Below the pieces are notes generated by a model that had not been told where the DNA came from, did not search any database, and saw nothing but the letters and a program-made list of their open reading frames with translations. Of a stretch of DNA of 64,000 bases, positions 18,630-27,640 are shown one piece after another (within the stretch, counting starts at the first letter, position 1; the number at the start of each line of letters is the position of its first letter). Made by a program: the position numbers and the translations under genes. This DNA comes from Galbitalea sp036266835 (GTDB lineage Bacteria > Actinomycetota > Actinomycetes > Actinomycetales > Microbacteriaceae), in assembly GCA_036266835.1 (NCBI GenBank), contig DATAXD010000020.1:11992-75991 (forward strand), read 5' to 3'.

Positions 18630-19835
18630 ATGGATCCCGTCGTCGCACTCATCATCGGACTGGCCGTCGGTCTCGTAATCGGTGCCCTGCTCGGCTGGCT
18701 GGTCGTCAGGGGTCGCCGGCCCTCGGGGGATGCCTCGGGCGCGCTCGCGAAATTGGGCGCGCAAGCCGCGGCAGCAGAGGCCACGGCGACCGCTCTGAAG
18801 GACCAGGTGGACCAACTCCTCGGTCAGCAGAAGGCACAGCAGGAGAAGTCCGACGAGGACAATCGCATCCTGCAGGTCCTGACGCCCGTGCAGGAGGCGC
18901 TCCGAACCATGCAGACGCAGGTGGGCGAACTGGAGCGCGAACGCACCACTCAGTTCGGCGCGATCAGCCAGCAGTTGCTGTCTGCCCGCCAGTCGGAGGA
19001 GCAGTTGCGGGCGACAGCGGAGTCGCTCGCCTCGGCGTTGCGGTCGAACAGCGTTCGTGGCGTCTGGGGTGAGACGCAGCTGCGGCGGGTGGTCGAGGCC
19101 GCTGGTCTGATCGAACACGTCGACTTCATCGAGCAGGCGAACGTGCAGAGCGATGTTGGTCGCGGCCGAATCGACATGGTGGTGCAGCTCTCGGATGCGA
19201 AGAGCCTGGCCGTTGACTCGAAGGTGCCGTTCGACTCCTATTTGTTGGCCCAACAGATTCCGCTGACGGCAACGGGCGAAGAAGCCGAACGCCGCGCACG
19301 TCTGATGACCGAGCACGTCAAAGCGCTCCGCGGCCACATCGATGCCCTCGCGAAGAAGGAGTATTGGGAGGGCCTGGCCGACAGTCCCGATCTCGTGATC
19401 GCCTTCATCCCGAGCGAGTCGCTGTTGTCGTCCGCGCTCGAGTTCGATCCGGGCCTGCTCGATTACGCGTTCCGCAAGAACGTGGCTGTCGCCTCGCCGG
19501 TCACGTTGTGGGCCGTGCTCAAGACAGTCGCCTATTCCTGGCGCCAGGAGAGCCTCACCGCCGATGCGAAGAAGCTCTTTGATTTGGGCAAGGAGCTGTA
19601 CAAGAGGATCAGTACCCTCGCCGATTACAGCGAGGCTCTGCGGCGTTCCATCGAGGGAACCGTCAGCAACTACAACAAGTTCTCGGCCAGTCTCGAAACT
19701 CGAGTGCTGGTGACAGCTCGAAAACTCAACGACGCCGGCGATCCGACCCTGCACATCGTGGAGAGCCACGGCATCGACGAATCGCCCAAGGCACTAACGG
19801 CGCCTGAACTACTCGCGGAAGTGGTCGAGCCCTAA
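18630..19835 (+). CDS. rmuC: DNA recombination protein RmuC
   Basis: A 401-residue protein with one N-terminal membrane segment (residues 4-24), a long coiled coil (about 35-135) and the RmuC nuclease-like domain from WGETQLRRVVEAAGL through VDSKVPFDSYL to MTEHVKALRGHIDALAKKEYW. RmuC limits DNA inversions and is thought to act as an endonuclease anchored at the membrane. The ATG at 18630 has CTGGAG in front; the frame further upstream is antisense to mmsA. Confidence 0.93.
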   Translation: MDPVVALIIGLAVGLVIGALLGWLVVRGRRPSGDASGALAKLGAQAAAAEATATALKDQVDQLLGQQKAQQEKSDEDNRILQVLTPVQEALRTMQTQVGELERERTTQFGAISQQLLSARQSEEQLRATAESLASALRSNSVRGVWGETQLRRVVEAAGLIEHVDFIEQANVQSDVGRGRIDMVVQLSDAKSLAVDSKVPFDSYLLAQQIPLTATGEEAERRARLMTEHVKALRGHIDALAKKEYWEGLADSPDLVIAFIPSESLLSSALEFDPGLLDYAFRKNVAVASPVTLWAVLKTVAYSWRQESLTADAKKLFDLGKELYKRISTLADYSEALRRSIEGTVSNYNKFSASLETRVLVTARKLNDAGDPTLHIVESHGIDESPKALTAPELLAEVVEP

Positions 19836-19919
19836 TCGAGCGGTGATTGTCGAATTCCCACTGGTTCAATCGTCAGTGACGAAGAGGAAGATCTTTCTCA
19901 CGAAACAAAGGAGCATGTG

Positions 19920-20303
19920 ATGGTCGCAGTAACAGGTCTGATGAGCGGATTTGCGGTCAAGGACATCGACGCGGCGAGAACGTTCTATCGCGACGCGCTC
20001 GGTCTCGCTGTCGAGGACAATCCGATGAACGCGATCAACCTGAAGCTCCCGCAGGGGGGCATCATCTTCGTATACCCGAAGGATGACCACGCGCCAGCCA
20101 CCTACACGGTGCTCAACCTCGAGGTGGCCGATATCGATGCCGCCGTGCGCGAGCTCACGGGCAAAGGCGTGCAGTTCCAGATCTACGAGGGTGCGCACCA
20201 GGACGAGCACGGCATCGCCCGAGGGAAGTCGGCGAACATGGGACCCGATATCGCATGGTTCCTTGATCCCTCGGGCAACATCCTTTCAGTGCTCTGCAAC
20301 TGA
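19920..20303 (+). CDS. VOC-family (glyoxalase/bleomycin-resistance-like) protein
   Basis: A 127-residue single vicinal-oxygen-chelate domain: KDIDAARTFYRDALGLAV at the start and ADIDAAVRELTGKGVQF in the second half, ending WFLDPSGNILSVLCN with the metal-binding glutamate position not conserved. The role (metal enzyme or binding protein) is unclear. The ATG at 19920 follows AAAGGAG at 6 bases; a GTG just upstream is also possible. Confidence 0.85.
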   Translation: MVAVTGLMSGFAVKDIDAARTFYRDALGLAVEDNPMNAINLKLPQGGIIFVYPKDDHAPATYTVLNLEVADIDAAVRELTGKGVQFQIYEGAHQDEHGIARGKSANMGPDIAWFLDPSGNILSVLCN

Positions 20304-20328
20304 GCCTGCGTGGCAAGCTCGCCCACTA

Positions 20329-23097
20329 TTAGCTGATCTTCACCACCGTGGCGCTGGTAACCGTCACGGTGTTTCCGACATTGTCGGTCACGGTGATTTC
20401 GTATTCGTAGCATCCGGTACCCAGGCCGGTATCGGCGTACGGCGACGACGCCGGGTTCGTTACGACCGTCGAGTACGCTCCGTAACCGCCCAGGCAGGTA
20501 CCCCCGAAGTTTGTCTCCGCCCGACGCTTGATCACGGTCGAGGCGGCGTTGACACCCGAGCCCGCATCCAACGCGGTGTACGCGATGCTGGCGGTCGTCG
20601 CGCCCGGTCCGCTGGATGGCGTAATGGTCGCCACGGGGGCGGTGATGTCATCCGTCACAGTGAAGGTGGTCGAGGCGGTGCTGCCCGCATTGTTGGTGGC
20701 GGTCACCGTCTCCGTTCCGGATGCCGTCGAAGTCGTGTACGTGTAGGTGCGCGAGGCGCCGGTACCGGAGGTCGTCCACCCCGTCAGGGTCGGGTAGGTG
20801 TACGGCTCGAGGCCGGAGGTCGCGTCGGTCGAAGTGGGTGTGAGGGTGAAGTGTCCTGCAGTCGTGCCACGGTAGTAAACCGTGGAACCGGCGATGTACA
20901 CGTTCAGCAGCGTCGTGAAGCCGAGAGTCGGCGTTGTCGGTGCGCTCGTATCCACCTTGATGACGCCGGTTGAGTAGGTGGTGTAGTTGCCGAGAGTGTC
21001 CGGCACGGCGTACTCGAAGACGTAGCACTGGTCGTCGGCAACGGTGTCGCTCGCCGTCAGTGGTGGATCGACCGACAGGAGTGTGAACGCGGTGAAGGTA
21101 CCGCATACGCCGTCAGCGTTGCCGGTGGACGTCAGCGGAGCCGTAGCCTCGAAGGCGAGGGCTCCCGTCGACGCCACGCCCGAGGGATCGGTGCCCTTGC
21201 TCGCCGTCAGATTGAGGGTGGTGGACGTCGAGTACAGCCCACCGGTGCCACCGAGACCGGATGCGGTAACCGAACCGCCCGTCGGTCCGGTCGAATCGGC
21301 GCCGGTGTTCGCACCGAGCTGATAGTGGTTCGTCACCTGGGTCTGGGTGAGCGCCGCGTTGTAGAGCGAGAACTCGTCGAGCGAACCCTTGAAGTTGAAT
21401 CCGGAGTTGGGATCGCCGGGGTCGACAACCGCGCCGATCTGCAGGCCGTACGAGTCCACCACGGTGTTGCGAGTCATGGCGCCGGAGCCAAGCGAGACAC
21501 CGTCGAGGTAGACGATGAGAGTCGAACCGTTGTAGGTCTCGACGACCTGGTGCCACTTGCCATCCTCGACATTGGAGGACGCGTTGAACGTCGCGTCGTA
21601 CGCGGCGCCCCACCCCCACCCGGTGAAGCCCGATCCGCCCGCGTTGATCCAGAGGCCGAATTCTTCACCGTTGGCGTACGACCCGTAGGCGAACAGCGCC
21701 TGCTGGGTTGTCGCCGAGGTCTTGAACCACAGTTCGACCGAGCGCGACGACGAGCCCGTCGGCAGGCCTGTGGGAGTGGTGTCCTGGATGTAGTCGTTTG
21801 AGCCGTCGAGGGTGACGCCGGTGTTCGAGTCGTTCGGCAGGTCACCGGTGACGCCCAGCGTCACACCGTTGAAGTACGTCGGATTCATGCTTCCCACGCT
21901 GTCGTACGCCGTCACGTTGCCGTTAGCAGACGAATCACCGAACCGCAGCTGGCTTATGACTCCGGGCGTTTCGTAACGAACCGCGCCGGCATAGTCGACC
22001 CAGGCAGTGTTGGCGCTCGTCGCGGTGAAGGTGTTGCCGACGAGGTCGGTCAGCACGTAGCGGTAGTCGTAGCACATCGAGTTTGCGACGCTGCTGTCGG
22101 TATACGGCGAGACCGGATTCGCTGACGCGAGGTTCGCCCAGGCGCCGAACGTCTGGCAGGAACCATTCACAAACAGCGCGGACGTTCGCTGCAGCTGGGC
22201 ATTGACGAGCCCCGATCCGCTGTCGGATCCGGTGAAGCTGACCGTGATGTATTTGCCGACCTGGTATCCGTTCGTGTAGCTGATCGTGCCGGTTGGCGGA
22301 GTCGAGTCGTTCACGAAAGTCAGCGTCGTCGTGGCCTGATTGTTCGCGAAGTCCTTGCCGGTAACGACCTCGGTCGGCGAGCTGGTTGTCCCCGCCGTCC
22401 AGCTGAACGCCGTCGAGACGAAGGGTCCGCCCGCCGGCAATGAAACCGTGGAAGGCGTGCCGGTCCAGCCGGTGGACGTGCCACCGAAAGCGGCGGTGGT
22501 GCTGGATGCCGGTCCCGATCCGGTGTCCGCCACCGCGTTCGAGAGCGTGAAGCTGCCGGCGCTCGCACCGACGTAGTAGACGGTGTTGCCGCTCTGAACC
22601 GCGGTGCCGGTGACGTTGGTCAGAGAGATCGAGTTCGTCGGCGGCGTTGGATCGGTGTACGCGACGGCGCTCTTCGCGCTTTCCGTGCCCACCCAGTTCG
22701 TCGCGAATACCGGGGTGTCGGTGTACTTCCACTGTCCGTTGGGGATGGATGTCTCGGTGCAGCTCAGCGCCGTGATGGTGCCCGTGCATCCGCTTCCGAT
22801 GGTCTGAACGGCGCCAGTGGTCGCGTTGTAGCGCTTGACGATGTACCCGGAGACCGCGGCACCGTTGGAGAGAGTCGAGGCTGCCCAGCTGACGGTTACG
22901 CTGGTCCCCGCAGAAATTGCCGTCGGTGTCGCGCCCTGGCCGACCGTCGCGGCGGAGGACGAACCGGCACCGCCGGCCGCAGAACCTGCGGACCAGTACG
23001 CCCAGGCTCCTGAGCCAGCGAGCGTAAAGCCGATGAAGGCAACGACGAAGGCGAACAGTCGCCACCGCGTGAGCTTCGGAACCTTTGTCCTCATCAT
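20329..23097 (-). CDS. large secreted surface protein with SipW-type signal, Fn3 and LamG domains
   Basis: A 922-residue protein. Residues 12-33 form a hydrophobic signal followed by AYWSAGS, the motif seen in the two small proteins of the same operon. Then comes a fibronectin type III-like domain (SVTVSWAASTLSNGAAVSGY, about 55-140), Ig-like repeats with regularly placed cysteines, a LamG/concanavalin-like domain (about 450-580, SVELWFKTS to KGSLDEFSLYNAAL) and further Ig-like repeats. No LPXTG is present. It overlaps the upstream gene by ATGA and is last in the operon. A matrix adhesin or fibre-tip protein is plausible (inference). Confidence 0.8.
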   Translation of the reverse strand: MMRTKVPKLTRWRLFAFVVAFIGFTLAGSGAWAYWSAGSAAGGAGSSSAATVGQGATPTAISAGTSVTVSWAASTLSNGAAVSGYIVKRYNATTGAVQTIGSGCTGTITALSCTETSIPNGQWKYTDTPVFATNWVGTESAKSAVAYTDPTPPTNSISLTNVTGTAVQSGNTVYYVGASAGSFTLSNAVADTGSGPASSTTAAFGGTSTGWTGTPSTVSLPAGGPFVSTAFSWTAGTTSSPTEVVTGKDFANNQATTTLTFVNDSTPPTGTISYTNGYQVGKYITVSFTGSDSGSGLVNAQLQRTSALFVNGSCQTFGAWANLASANPVSPYTDSSVANSMCYDYRYVLTDLVGNTFTATSANTAWVDYAGAVRYETPGVISQLRFGDSSANGNVTAYDSVGSMNPTYFNGVTLGVTGDLPNDSNTGVTLDGSNDYIQDTTPTGLPTGSSSRSVELWFKTSATTQQALFAYGSYANGEEFGLWINAGGSGFTGWGWGAAYDATFNASSNVEDGKWHQVVETYNGSTLIVYLDGVSLGSGAMTRNTVVDSYGLQIGAVVDPGDPNSGFNFKGSLDEFSLYNAALTQTQVTNHYQLGANTGADSTGPTGGSVTASGLGGTGGLYSTSTTLNLTASKGTDPSGVASTGALAFEATAPLTSTGNADGVCGTFTAFTLLSVDPPLTASDTVADDQCYVFEYAVPDTLGNYTTYSTGVIKVDTSAPTTPTLGFTTLLNVYIAGSTVYYRGTTAGHFTLTPTSTDATSGLEPYTYPTLTGWTTSGTGASRTYTYTTSTASGTETVTATNNAGSTASTTFTVTDDITAPVATITPSSGPGATTASIAYTALDAGSGVNAASTVIKRRAETNFGGTCLGGYGAYSTVVTNPASSPYADTGLGTGCYEYEITVTDNVGNTVTVTSATVVKIS

Positions 23098-23588
23098 CCC
23101 GCCAACAGATAGATGGTGAAGGTGGCACCCTGGCAGGCGTTCGCGGCTGATGTCGCCATCGTCAGCGCGCTCGCGAGGGAAACAGAAAGTGAGCCGTTGA
23201 CTGCGCCGACCTTGCCGGGGACATCCCATCCCGCGCCGCCGTTCGTCTGCGTCGTGAACGAGAGCGAGCTCAGCGAGCATCCGGTGTGCGCGGCGTCGAC
23301 CGACAGGCCGCTGGTGCCCTGCGTGGTGTCCAGGCTCAGGGTCGACACGTGAACGGTCGCGAGATTGGTGTTGGTGGCCACGAGCACCACGGATGAGTTC
23401 GAACCGGGCACAAGACCCGCTGTCGGCGTTCCGGCGCTCAGCGTGATGGGCACCGTTGTTCCGGTGCCGCCAATTGCCGCTCCGATTCCGCCGGCGCTCC
23501 AATACGCGTAGGCAACGCCGCTACCGCCGACGACCAGGAGGATCGCGGCGGTAACAACGGCGGCTACGCGAAGGATGCGGCGGTTCAT
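23094..23588 (-). CDS. SipW-type secreted protein, TasA/camelysin-like
   Basis: A 164-residue protein: basic start MNRRILR, hydrophobic segment, then AYWSAGG at residues 28-34, the recognised context of SipW-dependent signal peptides. The mature part is a Thr/Ser/Val-rich beta domain with two cysteines (AAHTGCSL and ANACQGATF). Its C-terminus (ACQGAT) resembles that of the 24193 gene (ACKGAT), so the two are distant paralogues. It overlaps both neighbours by ATGA. A fibre subunit is the best guess. Confidence 0.78.
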   Translation of the reverse strand: MNRRILRVAAVVTAAILLVVGGSGVAYAYWSAGGIGAAIGGTGTTVPITLSAGTPTAGLVPGSNSSVVLVATNTNLATVHVSTLSLDTTQGTSGLSVDAAHTGCSLSSLSFTTQTNGGAGWDVPGKVGAVNGSLSVSLASALTMATSAANACQGATFTIYLLAG

Positions 23589-24043
23589 TCTGTCCAGAAC
23601 CATCCCGGCGCCGAATACTGCAGCGTCAGGCGAGCGTTCTTGCACTCCGCCTGGGCGCGCTTGGAAACCTGCAGCATCTTTACTTTCGGCCAATGGGCCG
23701 TGGTGACTCCGAGGTCTGCCAGGGTCACGCGGCTGTGAGGCTTCAGCATCACGGGCGTGAGACCGACGGCCTGGGTCACGGAAAAATTGGTGACCGCGCA
23801 CTGATGGCGCGGATCGGAGGAACCGTTGTCGACGGCCGTAACAGTTACGACCATCGACCGCACGCGCACCGGGTAGGAGTGCTCGTTCGAGATGACGAGA
23901 TCGAGCGGAACGGCGACGCCGGGTTCGAGCCGGGAAGCCAGGTCGCCGCGGACACTAAAGACAGGGATGCGGGCCGCCGCGAAAATCGCGCACAGTCCCA
24001 ACACCACCAGCAGCACGCACGCTACCGAGAGTCTTACGAACAT
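23585..24043 (-). CDS. single-pass secreted accessory protein of the SipW-type operon
   Basis: A 152-residue protein with an N-terminal membrane segment or signal (MFVRLSVACVLLVVLGLCA) and an extracellular beta-rich domain (VPLDLVISNEHSYPVRVRS, then CAVTNFSVTQAV) ending GWFWTE. It lacks the AYWSAG motif of its operon partners. The domain reads like an NEAT- or DUF11-type scaffold but I do not recognise it. The ATG follows AGGAGGA at 5 bases, the strongest ribosome site in the operon; its stop overlaps the next ATG. Confidence 0.72.
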   Translation of the reverse strand: MFVRLSVACVLLVVLGLCAIFAAARIPVFSVRGDLASRLEPGVAVPLDLVISNEHSYPVRVRSMVVTVTAVDNGSSDPRHQCAVTNFSVTQAVGLTPVMLKPHSRVTLADLGVTTAHWPKVKMLQVSKRAQAECKNARLTLQYSAPGWFWTE

Positions 24044-24129
24044 CGGGTCCTCCTGTGGCACGCCCGCTAGGGACGAGGGTGCCGTGCCCACTCGATCGGG
24101 ACGAGTGAACACTTACCCTCGAAGCGGGA

Positions 24130-24147
24130 GGCGGCGTTTCCGCCGCC
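24130..24147 (-). promoter_or_regulatory. GC hairpin between first and second genes of the SipW-type operon
   Basis: GGCGGC (24130-24135) and GCCGCC (24142-24147) form a tight stem in the 149-base gap between the 24193 and 23585 genes. No T-run follows on the minus strand, so it may stabilise the first message or cause partial attenuation rather than full termination. Confidence 0.45.
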
Positions 24148-24192
24148 CCCAGCTCGAGGGCTGAATCTCTTTACGAGGCTTGGGTTGCCTGG

Positions 24193-24690
24193 TTAGGAGA
24201 TCGCGTAAGCGATGTTGACAGTGGCGCCCTTGCAGGCATCCTGCAGGGTGGCTCCCTTGTCGTTGAATGCGATGGTGGCTCCGGTCCAGGCTCCCTTGGC
24301 GGAGCCCGAAGCGACCTCGGCGCCAACGGCCATGGTGGCGTTGGTGAGCGAGTAGTCGGTTGCGTCACAGGTACCGGAGGGCGCGCCGCCGGCCTTCGTA
24401 ACGCTGGAGATGCTCGCGGTGACCGAGGTCACGTAAACCGGGCCCGAGTTCGTGTTGGTGAAGTTGCCGCTGAGTGTCTGAGCGGTTCCACCGGGTGCGA
24501 GACCCGTGATGGTGCTGGTCTGGACCGCCGTGATGCCGACGGAGGTTCCCGTCGCCGCGGTGCCCGTTCCGGTACCGCCAGCGGACCAGTAGGCGTAGGT
24601 TGCGGCGCCGCCGCCACCCACGAGGATCAGTGTGACGATCGCGATAGCCGCGATCCGGCGCTTGGAATTGCGCGCGTTCGTGTTACGCAT
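24193..24690 (-). CDS. SipW-type secreted protein, probable major fibre subunit
   Basis: A 165-residue protein: basic N-terminus (MRNTNARNSKRR), hydrophobic stretch and AYWSAGG at residues 33-39, then a Gly/Thr/Ser/Ala-rich beta domain with two cysteines (GTCDATDY and DACKGATV). The architecture matches SipW-processed TasA/camelysin-like proteins, which build extracellular fibres in Firmicutes. First gene of the operon and separated from the rest by a hairpin, as expected for the most abundant product. No SipW-type signal peptidase gene is in the window. Confidence 0.78.
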   Translation of the reverse strand: MRNTNARNSKRRIAAIAIVTLILVGGGGAATYAYWSAGGTGTGTAATGTSVGITAVQTSTITGLAPGGTAQTLSGNFTNTNSGPVYVTSVTASISSVTKAGGAPSGTCDATDYSLTNATMAVGAEVASGSAKGAWTGATIAFNDKGATLQDACKGATVNIAYAIS

Positions 24691-24785
24691 TTTTTTACTC
24701 CGGGTTGTTTGCTAGGTAGGTAAGGCCCAATTGCCTCGCGCAAGCACCCGGCTAGGGTGTGGGTGATTACGCTGCCCTGCCGACT

Positions 24786-24815
24786 ACGTAACCGTACGAA
24801 AGCAAGCATTTTCAA
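24786..24815 (-). promoter_or_regulatory. candidate promoter of the SipW-type operon
   Basis: On the minus strand TTGAAA (24815-24810) is followed after 18 bases by TTACGT (24791-24786). This would give a leader of about 90 bases before the ATG at 24690. The -10 is imperfect. Confidence 0.35.
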
Positions 24816-24839
24816 CGGTTTGCCCCGCACTGGGGGTAT

Positions 24840-24865
24840 CAAAACCCGCGGAATCTCGCGGTTTT
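24840..24865 (-). terminator. terminator of glpX
   Basis: On the minus strand AAAACCGCG, a short loop and CGCGGGTTTT form a stem with one bulged G followed by T residues, 20 bases after the glpX stop. An adjacent CCCCC/GGGGG hairpin (24866-24881) strengthens it. Confidence 0.7.
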
Positions 24866-24884
24866 CCCCCAAATCTGGGGGTAG

Positions 24885-25877
24885 CTAAGCGTCCAGCCAT
24901 TTCTTCGCCAGATGGTCGGCCATGACCCTGCGAATCGTGCCGGAACGGGACCGCAAAACGATGCTTTCTGTGCGGATGACGGGCCCGAGCCGTCGCACGC
25001 CGGCGACCAGTTGGCCATCCGTCACTCCCGTAGCCACGAAGTAGGTGTCTTCGCTGTGCACCAGGCCGTCGGCGTCGTAGACGTGATCGAACTTCAGGCC
25101 GGCATCCAGTCCGCGCTGTGTTTGTTCGTCATCGGTCGGATGCAGGATGGCCTGGATGAACCCTCCGAGCGCCTTCATCGCGCACGCGGTGACTACCCCC
25201 TCGGGACTGCCGCCGATGCCCACACACATGTCGATGCGGGTTCCGTAGCGGGCCGCGTTGATGCCGCCGGCAACGTCGCCGTCCAGCAGCAGTCGAGTAC
25301 CGGCACCGGCAGCTCGGATGTCGTCGATGAGCTCGGCGTGGCGAGGGCGATCCAGGACAGCCACGGTAATGTCGGCGACCGGCTTGCCCTTCGCCTTCGC
25401 GAGAGCGCGGATGTTCTCGCCGACCGGCTTGCGGATGTCGACGACCCCGATCCCCTCGGCCCCGGTGACGATCTTCTGCATATAGAAGACGGTGGACGCA
25501 TCCAGCATGCTGCCCCGGTCGGCGACCGCGATCATCGACAGCGCGTTCTGGCGGCCGGCAGCGGTGAGCGACGTCCCGTCGATCGGGTCGACGGCGATGT
25601 CACAGGCCGGCCCGTTTCCGTTGCCAACGTGCTCGCCGTTGAACAGCATCGGGGCGTGGTCCTTCTCGCCCTCGCCGATGACCACTACACCGTCGAAGTT
25701 GACCGTGCCGAGGAATGTGCGCATCGCGTCAACTGCGGCGCCATCCGCGGCGAGCTTGTCTCCTCGACCGATGAAAGGGACGGCACGAATGGCCGCGGCT
25801 TCGGTTGCCCGCACCAACTCCATCGCCAGGTTGCGATCCGGTGACTGGTAGTGCGCGGCCGCTTCCATCGTCGCCAA
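24885..25877 (-). CDS. glpX: class II fructose-1,6-bisphosphatase
   Basis: A 330-residue GlpX enzyme that hydrolyses fructose-1,6-bisphosphate in gluconeogenesis. Metal and substrate motifs are clear: VVIGEGEKDHAPML, AVDPIDGTSLTAAGRQNAL and MCVGIGGSPEGVVTACAMK. GlpX is the usual sole FBPase of actinobacteria. The TTG at 25877 is supported by GAGGA 4 bases upstream; an ATG follows three codons later. It is divergent from fba, the opposite direction of the same pathway, so the 155-base gap may coordinate both. Confidence 0.93.
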   Translation of the reverse strand: MATMEAAAHYQSPDRNLAMELVRATEAAAIRAVPFIGRGDKLAADGAAVDAMRTFLGTVNFDGVVVIGEGEKDHAPMLFNGEHVGNGNGPACDIAVDPIDGTSLTAAGRQNALSMIAVADRGSMLDASTVFYMQKIVTGAEGIGVVDIRKPVGENIRALAKAKGKPVADITVAVLDRPRHAELIDDIRAAGAGTRLLLDGDVAGGINAARYGTRIDMCVGIGGSPEGVVTACAMKALGGFIQAILHPTDDEQTQRGLDAGLKFDHVYDADGLVHSEDTYFVATGVTDGQLVAGVRRLGPVIRTESIVLRSRSGTIRRVMADHLAKKWLDA

Positions 25878-26032
25878 GGTGTCCTCGATCGGTCTACAGC
25901 GATGGTGGTTTCATAGACCCCGCACGGGATCAACGCTTCGGCACAAGAGTACCGAATTTGACCTCGGTAGACTTTTGCTGCGGCCGCCTGCCGCCCGTCA
26001 ACTTCATCCCCGATCCCAGCCAAGGAGTCGTC

Positions 26033-27061
26033 ATGCCCGTCGCCACCCCGGAGCAGTACGCAGAAATGCTCGACAAGGCCAAGAAGGGTGGCTTCGCCTA
26101 CCCCGCCGTGAACGTGTCCTCGTCGTCGACAATCAACGCAGTTCTGCAAGGCCTCACCGAGGCGGGCTCCGACGGCATCCTGCAGGTCACTACCGGGGGT
26201 GCTGACTACTTCGCCGGACAGTCGGTGAAGAACCGGGCATCCGGCGCGCTCGCCTTCGCTGCGTTCGCGACCGAGGTGGCGAAAAACTATCCCGTCACCG
26301 TCGCCCTGCATACCGACCACTGCCCGAAGGACGCCCTGGACGGGTTCGTGCTACCGCTCATCGCCGCGTCCGAGGCGGAAGTGAAAGCGGGACGCAACCC
26401 GATCTTCCAGTCACACATGTGGGACGGCTCGGCGGTGCCCCTGGACGAGAACCTCAGCATTGCCAAAGACCTCCTGCCGCGGCTCATGGCAATCCACGCG
26501 ATCCTCGAAGTGGAGATCGGCGTCGTCGGTGGTGAAGAAGACGGAGTGAAGCACGAGGGCACCAACGACGCGCTCTACACGACGCTCGGCGACGTCGAGA
26601 AAGCCGTGGACGCGCTGGGACTCGGTGAGAACGGTCGCTACATGGCCGCTCTGACTTTCGGAAACGTGCATGGCGTCTACAAGCCCGGCAACGTCAAGCT
26701 GCGCCCGGAACTGCTCGGTGAGATCCAGGCCGGCATCGCCGCGCGGTACAGCACGGCCGCCCATCCGCTCGACCTGGTCTTCCACGGCGGATCCGGATCA
26801 TCGGATGCCGAAATCGCCGAAGCGGTCGCCAGCGGCGTCGTGAAAATGAACATCGACACCGACACTCAGTACGCCTACACCCGCTCGGTCGCCGACACCA
26901 TGTTCAAGAACTACGACGGTGTGCTGAAAGTCGACGGCGAAGTGGGAAGCAAGAAGATCTACGACCCGCGGGCGTGGGGGAAGCTGGCGGAGACGGCCAT
27001 GGCGGCGCGGGTCATCTCGGCGACGCAACAACTGGGGTCTGCCGGGCACTCGTCCAAATAG
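26033..27061 (+). CDS. fba: class II fructose-bisphosphate aldolase
   Basis: A 342-residue zinc-dependent aldolase cleaving fructose-1,6-bisphosphate to DHAP and glyceraldehyde-3-phosphate. Seen: TPEQYAEMLDKAKKGGFAYP at the start, the zinc motif LHTDHCPKD, EVEIGVVGGEEDG and the phosphate-binding FHGGSGSSDAE, VKMNIDTDTQYAYT. The ATG at 26033 follows AAGGAG at 5 bases; the longer frame upstream is an artefact of the glpX-fba gap. Followed by a strong terminator. Confidence 0.95.
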   Translation: MPVATPEQYAEMLDKAKKGGFAYPAVNVSSSSTINAVLQGLTEAGSDGILQVTTGGADYFAGQSVKNRASGALAFAAFATEVAKNYPVTVALHTDHCPKDALDGFVLPLIAASEAEVKAGRNPIFQSHMWDGSAVPLDENLSIAKDLLPRLMAIHAILEVEIGVVGGEEDGVKHEGTNDALYTTLGDVEKAVDALGLGENGRYMAALTFGNVHGVYKPGNVKLRPELLGEIQAGIAARYSTAAHPLDLVFHGGSGSSDAEIAEAVASGVVKMNIDTDTQYAYTRSVADTMFKNYDGVLKVDGEVGSKKIYDPRAWGKLAETAMAARVISATQQLGSAGHSSK

Positions 27062-27093
27062 CTCGGGGGACGCGTTTAGGGATGCCTGCTTAG

Positions 27094-27130
27094 AGGCAAG
27101 AACGGGGACCCCTACCCCGATTGCCTTTTA
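27094..27130 (+). terminator. intrinsic terminator after fba
   Basis: AGGCAA (27094-27099) pairs with TTGCCT (27121-27126) and CGGGG (27103-27107) with CCCCG (27115-27119), followed by TTTT. It lies 33 bases after the fba stop and just before the end of the convergent marR gene. Confidence 0.8.
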
Positions 27131-27154
27131 AGAGGCACCCACAACCGCTTTGAG

Positions 27155-27616
27155 TCACTTTCCGGATTGCCGGCGACGGTCGAGGGCTGCGCCGGCGGCC
27201 GACCCTTTGAGGAGGGATTGGGCTAGCGCCAGGACGGGCTCGAACCGGGCGTCTCCCATTGCCGCATCTATTGCGGAGTAGAGGGCGGTTTCTACGGTTG
27301 CGATTTGTTGGGACAGGGCTCTGCCGCCGGGGGTCAGGGCGAGGGTTATGGAACGGCGGTCGTCCGGGTTCGTGGTGCGGTGGATGGCGCCAGTAGCGAC
27401 CAGGCGATCTACGAGGCGACTGGGACCGGTACCGGACTCGCAGATGAGGAGTTCACCGAGACCGGTGAGAGTAAGCGGCTCGTAGTCGGAGAGAACACGG
27501 ATGACCTCGGCCTGCGCGGGAGTGACACCGAGGGGTCTCAGCGCAGCAATCAGGTTTCGGTTGCCCTCGCGCTGGAGGGCAAGAACTGCGTAGCGCAGCT
27601 CCTCGGCTGGTCTCAC
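27155..27616 (-). CDS. MarR-family transcriptional regulator
   Basis: A 153-residue winged-helix regulator: LREGNR-like dimer helices, LGVTPAQAEVIRVLSDYEPLT, GLGELLICESGTGPSRLVDRL (recognition helix) and the wing with NPDDRRSITLALTPGGRAL. The frame runs to 27673, but the GTG at 27616 has AGGAG 6 bases upstream and leaves the palindromic operator outside the gene. It is divergent from the lactonase-like gene and probably represses it and itself; the ligand is unknown. Confidence 0.88.
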   Translation of the reverse strand: MRPAEELRYAVLALQREGNRNLIAALRPLGVTPAQAEVIRVLSDYEPLTLTGLGELLICESGTGPSRLVDRLVATGAIHRTTNPDDRRSITLALTPGGRALSQQIATVETALYSAIDAAMGDARFEPVLALAQSLLKGSAAGAALDRRRQSGK

Positions 27617-27640
27617 TGGTGCTCCTGTTTCGATTCTGGA

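Noticed and set aside
23098..23502. N-terminal extension of the LamG protein frame
   Set aside because: It overlaps the SipW-type gene at 23094-23588 in another frame; the ATG at 23097 gives a clean signal peptide and an ATGA overlap.
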